Shown piece by piece: positions 32,045 to 37,566 of a stretch of DNA of 37,566 nt (position 1 is the first letter of the stretch; every line of letters starts with the position of its first letter). A program made the translations under genes and the position numbers. The stretch comes from Sulfurovum sp. (GTDB lineage Bacteria > Campylobacterota > Campylobacteria > Campylobacterales > Sulfurovaceae), in contig JALWLU010000036.1 of assembly GCA_026996325.1 (NCBI GenBank), positions 1 through 37,566 of the forward strand, given 5' to 3'. The notes under the pieces are model-generated. The model saw only the letters and a list, made by a program, of their open reading frames with translations. It ran no database searches and had not been told where the DNA came from.

Positions 32045-32668
32045 TTAATACGCTAACGGCGTTTTTTTAATGTTCTCATCCGCATTAGGCGTTACGGCAC
32101 CAAAGCCGTCGTACTCCTGCTGCAGGTTGAGCTTGTCGATCGGTGTGAGCATATCTTCAAAGAGTGAGAAGCTCGCTCTCTGCTCCGATGCCGTCTCGTA
32201 GCGCGGTCCGTGAACGATCGCAAGTTCCGGACACACTTCCGCACAGTATCCGCAGAAGATACAGCGTCCGAAGTTGATCGTATACTCGCTCACCTCTTTA
32301 CGCTGGTTCTCGTCGTAGCGTGTATCCATCGTAATACAGTTGGAGATACAGATCTTTTCACACAGTCCGCATCCGATACAGCGGTAGTGGCCGCTCTCAA
32401 GCAGTCTGAGCATCTCATGGATCGCTCTGTAGCGCGGTGAGATCGGCAGCTTCTCGAACGGATACTTGATCGTGTGCATCTGCCCTCTGAAAAGCGCGTT
32501 GATCATTTCACGCATCGTGACGCCAAGTCCTACAAACAGCTCAGGCTTGAAGGTACGCTTGACAACCTGTTTGAATTTACCCATCGGGCTCTGAGGCGTA
32601 TGCTCGAGATCGAGCAGTACATACTCCTGCTGGCCGACGTTTCTGTTTTTAAATTGTTCTAAACCCAT
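32045..32668 (-). CDS. nuoI: NADH-quinone oxidoreductase subunit I (two 4Fe-4S clusters)
   Basis: A 207-residue peripheral subunit that passes electrons from NuoG to quinone. The two ferredoxin motifs are CIGCGLCEKIC (C97, C100, C103, C107) and CIFCGYCAEVCP (C136, C139, C142, C146). The first lacks the usual Pro after the fourth Cys. It lies between nuoH and nuoJ. Confidence 0.96.
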   Translation of the reverse strand: MGLEQFKNRNVGQQEYVLLDLEHTPQSPMGKFKQVVKRTFKPELFVGLGVTMREMINALFRGQMHTIKYPFEKLPISPRYRAIHEMLRLLESGHYRCIGCGLCEKICISNCITMDTRYDENQRKEVSEYTINFGRCIFCGYCAEVCPELAIVHGPRYETASEQRASFSLFEDMLTPIDKLNLQQEYDGFGAVTPNADENIKKTPLAY

Positions 32669-32677
32669 GACTGCTCC

Positions 32678-33730
32678 TTATACCATCATCACTATACCGG
32701 TGATTACGACGTTGATTACCGCGATCGGCATCAAGACTTTCCAACACAGCCACATCAGCTGATCTGGTCTGACATGCGGCCACGCTGCTCTTACCCACAG
32801 CATCAGGAAGAAAAAGAATGCGATCTTCAGCATGATCCAGAGCCATCCGAGTCCCTCTGTGCTGTATCCGCCAAGGAAGACGATCGCCGCGATAACGGAG
32901 ATCGTAATCATGTTGGCGTACTCACCGATGAAGAACATACCCCATCGCATTCCCGAGTACTCTGTCGCGTATCCGGAAACTACTTCCGCTTCATGCTCAA
33001 GCAGGTCAAACGGTGTTCTGTTGGTCTCCGCAAACCCTGCGATGAGGAAGAGGATGAATGCAACCGGCTGCTTCCATACAAGCCAGTTCGCAATACCACC
33101 CGCCTGTGCAGCGTTGAAGTCCACAAACGAAAGAGAACCGACAATCATGATCGGTGCAAGGATGGAGAGCCCTGTAACGACCTCATAAGAGAGGAACTGG
33201 ATCGCCGTACGCGCCGCACCGATGATACCCCACTTGTTCGCCTGTGCCATACCCGCAAGCAGCGGACCATAAAGCCCTGCTGCCATCATACCCAGAACGA
33301 AGAGGATACCGACGTTCAGGTCAGAAGCGATAGAGGGTACAAATGTACCGCCGATTACCGGAATCCACTCCGGGATCGTAAAATCGGGAAATACCGGTAC
33401 CGCCGCAAGCGCGATGAATGCGGTTGCTGCTGTAATGACCGGTGCGACCATAAAGATGAACCGGTTGGCATTCTGCGGTACGATATCCTCTTTGGTAAAG
33501 AGTTTGATACCGTCAGCAATGATCTGCAGCAGTCCGTACGGTCCGACATGCATCGGCCCCAGCCTTCGCTGCATGAACGCAAGTACCTTTCTTTCAACGT
33601 AGGTACCGAATCCCGCGATCGCAGAGATGACTGCCAGAATGATGATCGCCTTGATCCATACACCCAATGCGGTCACTTCAGGGAGATGCTGTACGAACGT
33701 CTCAACGTTTTTATAGCTTACTACTTCCAT
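32678..33730 (-). CDS. nuoH: NADH-quinone oxidoreductase subunit H
   Basis: A 350-residue membrane subunit forming the quinone-binding junction. Family segments are ERKVLAFMQRRLGPMHVGPYGLLQ and AETNRTPFDLLEHEAEVVSGYATEYSG, with eight or so helices. It starts one base after the nuoG stop and precedes nuoI. Confidence 0.97.
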   Translation of the reverse strand: MEVVSYKNVETFVQHLPEVTALGVWIKAIIILAVISAIAGFGTYVERKVLAFMQRRLGPMHVGPYGLLQIIADGIKLFTKEDIVPQNANRFIFMVAPVITAATAFIALAAVPVFPDFTIPEWIPVIGGTFVPSIASDLNVGILFVLGMMAAGLYGPLLAGMAQANKWGIIGAARTAIQFLSYEVVTGLSILAPIMIVGSLSFVDFNAAQAGGIANWLVWKQPVAFILFLIAGFAETNRTPFDLLEHEAEVVSGYATEYSGMRWGMFFIGEYANMITISVIAAIVFLGGYSTEGLGWLWIMLKIAFFFFLMLWVRAAWPHVRPDQLMWLCWKVLMPIAVINVVITGIVMMV

Positions 33731-33731
33731 A

Positions 33732-36209
33732 TTACACCTTTCTTATCGTTACTTTTCTGTAGCGTGACGGCCCAAAGAGGCTGTAGACATCCGCTTCGCT
33801 TTTGAAGTCTGCAAGTGCGGTGATATCTCCCTCCATACGCTCATCTTCGATGACATCGACCGTGATGCTCCTGCCGCCAAAGTCGATCTCGACCTTTTCG
33901 CCAAGTGCTTTCGCTTTCTCCGGCGCTGCGTAGAGTCCGAAGCCCTCGAAGATCTCGTGCGCTTTGTCGGTAAAGTCGTTGAACTGTCTTTGAGGGTTGC
34001 AGCGGTAGACGATCTCACCCTCAAGCACACTGTTCTCGTCGATCTTCTCTACCGAAACCGCATCGGCTTCACACGTGATGTTCTCAAGCGCGTATCCGCG
34101 ATTCTCGGTACCGTCATTGAGGTAACCGTTTGGCAGGTCGTCGAACTTCGCTGTTTTGAAGCCTTTTTCTACAGGAAGCTTTTCTGTCCAGTCCACTGTC
34201 AGCTCCGGTGCTCCGACAAGCACTTTCATCAGGTCGTTGAGTTCGTACCCGTTGTACTCCAGTGCCGCGTTTGTCGGTGTGACACGCTTGTGCATGTTGG
34301 TCAGTGTTCCCTCCTGCTGGTTCATCGCAGGCATATCCAGGTCACCGTCACCCAGCGCGGAGAGTCTGAAATCTCCGTTCTCGTTGTATCCGATCGTGTA
34401 TCCTGTTGCCTCATCGTCAAGATCACAGATGAGTGCGACACCCAGAGAGTTGGTCTTTGGCGGGATCATTGCGACACGTACCGGTGTCGTCTGCTCGATG
34501 AGTGCGATCAGCTTCGCGATATTCTCCGCTCTGTCGTGGAAGTAGAGATCTTCACCGATGATCATCGAGAAGCTCTCTTTCTTCTTCATCATCTTCTCGA
34601 AAGCAGCATCGAAGGCATCGCTATCCTTGCCAAGCAATTCCACCAGTCCGTTCTTCTCGACAGTGACCTCTTTTTCGACCATCTCAGGTACCTTCTTGGT
34701 CACTTGCTTCTCTTCACCTGTCTCTTCGTCGATCACCGTCTCGGTAACCTCTTTCATCACCTTCTCTTTAACGGTTTTCGTTGTCGTGCTCTTGAAGCTC
34801 TCAAGGTAGGACTTGACATCTTCGGGAAGCTTCTCTTTGTCAGCGAAGAGATCGAGCACAAGATAGAGTGCCGCCTCTTCAAGACCAACTTTATGGGTAA
34901 AGACTTCGATGTTCTTTCCGAATGTCGGCACGAGATTATCGCCTACCGGGTGGAAGTAGAGTCCCGCACCCTTGTTCATCTTCTGGATGTTGTTGAACGC
35001 ATAGCGCGCGTTGGGGTTGTCGTTACGCAGTGACGCACCCACGCTGATCACGAAGTCTGTTGCCATCACCTCTTTGAAGTCGTAGCTGTAGAGTGACTGT
35101 CCTGCCGCTTTCGCATAGGCCCCCAGGAACTTCTGGAACGCTCTTGCGTCAGGGTTTACCAGCTTGAGGCCCATCTTCTCTTTGAGGGTCTGAAGCATCA
35201 GCGCCTCTTCGTTGGTGATGACAGAGTTGAAGCGGATCGTCTCCGCCTTTTTGAAGGCCTCGACGGCCGCATTGAATGCCGCTTCGTCTTTGCCCTCTAC
35301 CCTGTTTTCGAAGTCATACCCATAACGTCCCGCACCGCAGAGAGAGACATAGTTCCACTCATTGGTGACACGGTAGATCTTCTCACTTCTGTCAAAGACG
35401 GATGTGTGCTTCTTCTCGTAGTAGATCTGGCATCCGGAGCTGCAGTGTGCACAGGTAGCTGGTACACGCTCGAGCTCCCACGCATTTGACGTATAGACGA
35501 AATCGCGTCCTGTCAGTGCGCCGACAGGGCAGACCGCCGTACACTCGCCACAGTCCGAACAGTTGGTGTAGTCCGTACCGTTGCTTGGCGCGATGATCGA
35601 TTTTTGCAGCTTGTTCCACATCGCGTAGGCATCTTTTGGCATCGTCTCCTTGTACGCCTTGTCCAGAGGCTCTCCGCCTCTTTTTGTCGTACTGATCGCC
35701 GCATCACCGATCATATCCTTACAGACGGTTGTACAGCGTTCACAGACGATACAGAGTGCCGCATCGTAGTGAAGTACCGTACTCCAGTCCTTCACTTCAC
35801 GCTTGGTATCCTGGATCGCATAGCTCTGGGAATCGACCGCCAACTCCAGCGTATAGTTCTGCAGCTCACACTCGCCACTCTTGTCACACACACCGCACTG
35901 CAGCGGGTGGTTGACATCGTAAACCTCCATGATCGCACGGCGCTCTTCGAGGATATTCGGCGTATCGACCGTGATCTCCATACCATCCTTGACTTTGGCG
36001 TTACAGGCATAGACCTGCTTGCCGTCGGCTTCGACCAGACAGAGGCGGCATGCCAGTGTCGGGCTGCATCGTGTCAGGTAGCAGATTGCGGGGATGAATA
36101 CATCGTTCGCGCGTGCCGCGTTGAGTATGTACTCTCCCTCTTTCGCCTGATAGGTCGTGCCATCGATCGTGATGGAGACCATATTCTCTACTGTTTTAAC
36201 TTCACTCAT
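33732..36209 (-). CDS. nuoG: NADH-quinone oxidoreductase subunit G, downstream copy
   Basis: An 825-residue Fe-S subunit of the complex I peripheral arm. N-terminal 2Fe-2S ligands fit C43, C54, C57 and C69; H101, C105, C108 and C114 fit the His-ligated 4Fe-4S cluster; C153-C163 and C217-C227 give a further ferredoxin-like pair; C253, C256, C260 and C291 fit the N7 site. The rest resembles a molybdopterin-oxidoreductase domain without visible cofactor ligands. Residues about 473-520 are a charged Lys/Glu/Val/Thr-rich stretch that looks like an insertion. The start overlaps the end of another nuoG-like gene by 8 bp, so two NuoG proteins are made in tandem. Confidence 0.95.
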   Translation of the reverse strand: MSEVKTVENMVSITIDGTTYQAKEGEYILNAARANDVFIPAICYLTRCSPTLACRLCLVEADGKQVYACNAKVKDGMEITVDTPNILEERRAIMEVYDVNHPLQCGVCDKSGECELQNYTLELAVDSQSYAIQDTKREVKDWSTVLHYDAALCIVCERCTTVCKDMIGDAAISTTKRGGEPLDKAYKETMPKDAYAMWNKLQKSIIAPSNGTDYTNCSDCGECTAVCPVGALTGRDFVYTSNAWELERVPATCAHCSSGCQIYYEKKHTSVFDRSEKIYRVTNEWNYVSLCGAGRYGYDFENRVEGKDEAAFNAAVEAFKKAETIRFNSVITNEEALMLQTLKEKMGLKLVNPDARAFQKFLGAYAKAAGQSLYSYDFKEVMATDFVISVGASLRNDNPNARYAFNNIQKMNKGAGLYFHPVGDNLVPTFGKNIEVFTHKVGLEEAALYLVLDLFADKEKLPEDVKSYLESFKSTTTKTVKEKVMKEVTETVIDEETGEEKQVTKKVPEMVEKEVTVEKNGLVELLGKDSDAFDAAFEKMMKKKESFSMIIGEDLYFHDRAENIAKLIALIEQTTPVRVAMIPPKTNSLGVALICDLDDEATGYTIGYNENGDFRLSALGDGDLDMPAMNQQEGTLTNMHKRVTPTNAALEYNGYELNDLMKVLVGAPELTVDWTEKLPVEKGFKTAKFDDLPNGYLNDGTENRGYALENITCEADAVSVEKIDENSVLEGEIVYRCNPQRQFNDFTDKAHEIFEGFGLYAAPEKAKALGEKVEIDFGGRSITVDVIEDERMEGDITALADFKSEADVYSLFGPSRYRKVTIRKV

Positions 36210-37566
36210 CGTTGTTTCCTATCTTATCGTTGTTGCACTTCTCAAATGACAGTCTGCTAAATCTGTAAGAGGATAGCAAAGATGCACTTAATCCCATGTC
36301 AAACGTGGGGTTAAGCGCGATCGTTCCCTTCATCTCTGTATCGATTTTAAACATGCGTTCAAAGCGTACTCCGTCTATCTCAAAAGAGATATGCTCGCCA
36401 TCTTTCAGCTTCGTCACTGTCGCAAACTGCTGCGAACCTGTCAGCACCGCCTCCTGCGCAAGCAGCGGCGATTTCGCCGTAAACGGCGAGAAGTGGTCTT
36501 CAGGGTTGCAGCGGTAGACTACCGCGCCATCGAAGGTGTCAAGCTCACCTACCTCTTCGAGTGCGAGCTCCTCTGCCACCTCCTGCGGCGCAAGCAGGTA
36601 GCCGCGGTGTTCGTTGCCCACCATGTCGAAATATTCTGGCAGATCGTCGAACGCTACGGCTTTGAAGCCGGCTACCTGCGGAAGCTGCACGGTATAGTCG
36701 ATCGTGTAGGTAGCCTTCAGCCCCAGTGCATTGGCAATGTCGTTAAGCACATAACCGCCATACGGAAGCGCCACATGCATCGGTACGACACGCTTGTCCA
36801 CCGTTGTCAGTGTCCCCTCCTGCTGGTTGAGTGCCGGCATGTCCAGATCACCGTTTCCAAGTGCGGAGAGGGTAAAGTCTGCCTTGACGTTATAGCCGAC
36901 AGTTTTCCCCTCAGCCACTTCGTCAAGATCGCATATCAACGAAACACCTATCGCGTTGCCGGCCGGCGGTACGCATATGACGTTGAACCCGGCATAGCGC
37001 TCGAGCAGTGCCACCCACGCAGCGATCTGCTCGGCACGCGGATGGGCATAGAGGTCTTCACCTACCACCAGCGAGAAACCGTGACGCTTCAGCAGCGACT
37101 TGCGCAGCGCTTCAAGCTCCTCTTCGCCGATGTTGCTCTCGGCACTCAGGTTGCCGATATCAAGATCGTCCAGTACGCTTCGCACACTTTCGGGAATATC
37201 GGCATCGGCAAGCAGGGTGTGCGCCAACAACGCCGCAGCCCCCTCTTCGCTTCCGGCCTCATACTTGATGAACTGCGTGACGATATGCTGCATCTCGCTA
37301 TCTTCGATCGGGTGCATGTAGGCTACACGCGCACGCTGCCATTTGCTTGCCATATTGATGTGGTACTTCAACGTCGGCGAATCGTCGTTGATACGCGTTC
37401 CAAGCACGATGACCCCCTGCGACTCTGAGAGCGCTTTGAGGTTTCCGCCATAGAGACTTTTGCCGCTGACCCTGCTGTAGGCTTCCATGAACTTTTGGTA
37501 GCTGCGTGCCTCATGGCATACCAGCTTGAAGCCGAGCTTCTCTTTGAGCTTCTGAAGGATCAGCGC
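36202..37566 (-). CDS. Second NuoG-like subunit, upstream copy, 5' end outside the window
   Basis: The frame is open to the window edge, beginning ALILQKLKEKLGFKLV; the visible ATG at 37488 is internal. The 454 residues align by eye with the C-terminal half of the downstream nuoG from about residue 336: DLDMPALNQQEGTLT matches DLDMPAMNQQEGTLT and VYRCNPEDHFSPFT matches VYRCNPQRQFNDFT. It lacks the charged insertion at 473-520 of the other copy. Its Fe-S half is not visible. It overlaps the next nuoG by 8 bp. Tandem nuoG copies are, as I recall, found in other Campylobacterota, where complex I often lacks canonical NuoE/NuoF and uses another electron donor. Confidence 0.9.
   Translation of the reverse strand, partial: ALILQKLKEKLGFKLVCHEARSYQKFMEAYSRVSGKSLYGGNLKALSESQGVIVLGTRINDDSPTLKYHINMASKWQRARVAYMHPIEDSEMQHIVTQFIKYEAGSEEGAAALLAHTLLADADIPESVRSVLDDLDIGNLSAESNIGEEELEALRKSLLKRHGFSLVVGEDLYAHPRAEQIAAWVALLERYAGFNVICVPPAGNAIGVSLICDLDEVAEGKTVGYNVKADFTLSALGNGDLDMPALNQQEGTLTTVDKRVVPMHVALPYGGYVLNDIANALGLKATYTIDYTVQLPQVAGFKAVAFDDLPEYFDMVGNEHRGYLLAPQEVAEELALEEVGELDTFDGAVVYRCNPEDHFSPFTAKSPLLAQEAVLTGSQQFATVTKLKDGEHISFEIDGVRFERMFKIDTEMKGTIALNPTFDMGLSASLLSSYRFSRLSFEKCNNDKIGNNDE

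Noticed and set aside
32774-33805. Long plus-strand ORF opposite nuoH
   Set aside because: Highly charged shadow of a conserved membrane protein gene.
33957-35033. Plus-strand ORF opposite nuoG
   Set aside because: Antisense frame kept open by codon bias of nuoG; no recognisable domain.

Overview
The window reads as chromosomal DNA of a Campylobacterota (Epsilonproteobacteria) bacterium, probably a Sulfurovum-like free-living relative rather than Helicobacter or Campylobacter. This rests on gene content and order, not on a database search. The order DUF374 acyltransferase / miaB / HP0268-like small protein, and the order argS / tatA / gmk / poly-E protein, match what I recall of the Helicobacter pylori map. 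A nuo operon with two adjacent nuoG genes and a UbiA-type prenyltransferase of the menaquinone type also fit this phylum.

Layout. 1-2808: mraY (5' end outside the window) and murD, split by a 434-bp cassette that encodes a 23S-IVS-type four-helix-bundle protein between 31-bp inverted repeats. 2894-4200: tRNA-Phe followed by a 1.2-kb mini-island, closed by a 25-bp copy of the tRNA 3' end, carrying an overlapping winged-helix / nucleotidyltransferase pair. 4405-7979: a porin with an FNR-type box, rimO, and a MntA-HepT toxin-antitoxin pair. 8021-13706: tilS, a short Xer-type recombinase, a DUF374 acyltransferase, miaB, an HP0268-like protein and nusA. 14056-18399: the gap-pgk-tpiA operon, divergent nadD-rsfS, and a small membrane protein. 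18445-25679: argS, tatA, gmk, poly-E protein, tRNA-Arg, a divergent uracil-DNA glycosylase, a membrane-anchored HTH protein, a ubiA-type prenyltransferase, pssA and miaA. 26230-37566: nuoN to nuoG on the minus strand, plus a second, truncated nuoG at the window edge.

How it fits together. Most genes are housekeeping: peptidoglycan precursors, lower glycolysis/gluconeogenesis, tRNA and ribosome modification (tilS, miaA, miaB, rimO, rsfS), phospholipid and menaquinone synthesis, and complex I. Accessory DNA is concentrated at the joints between conserved genes. Two nucleotidyltransferase-based two-gene modules (3153-4009 and 7349-7979) have lodged there.

The most unusual signal is a family of 7-bp tandem repeats with consensus RTGARNA. 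It forms the ends of the four-helix cassette (1033-1063 and 1436-1466), makes up 15.5 copies after miaA (25676-25784), lies inside the murD and tilS coding sequences, and supplies the apparent GTG start codons of two genes (Xer and the UbiA-family enzyme). A second dispersed family, a 77-bp two-hairpin element with GTCAT/ATGAC ends, shows compensatory base changes between copies.
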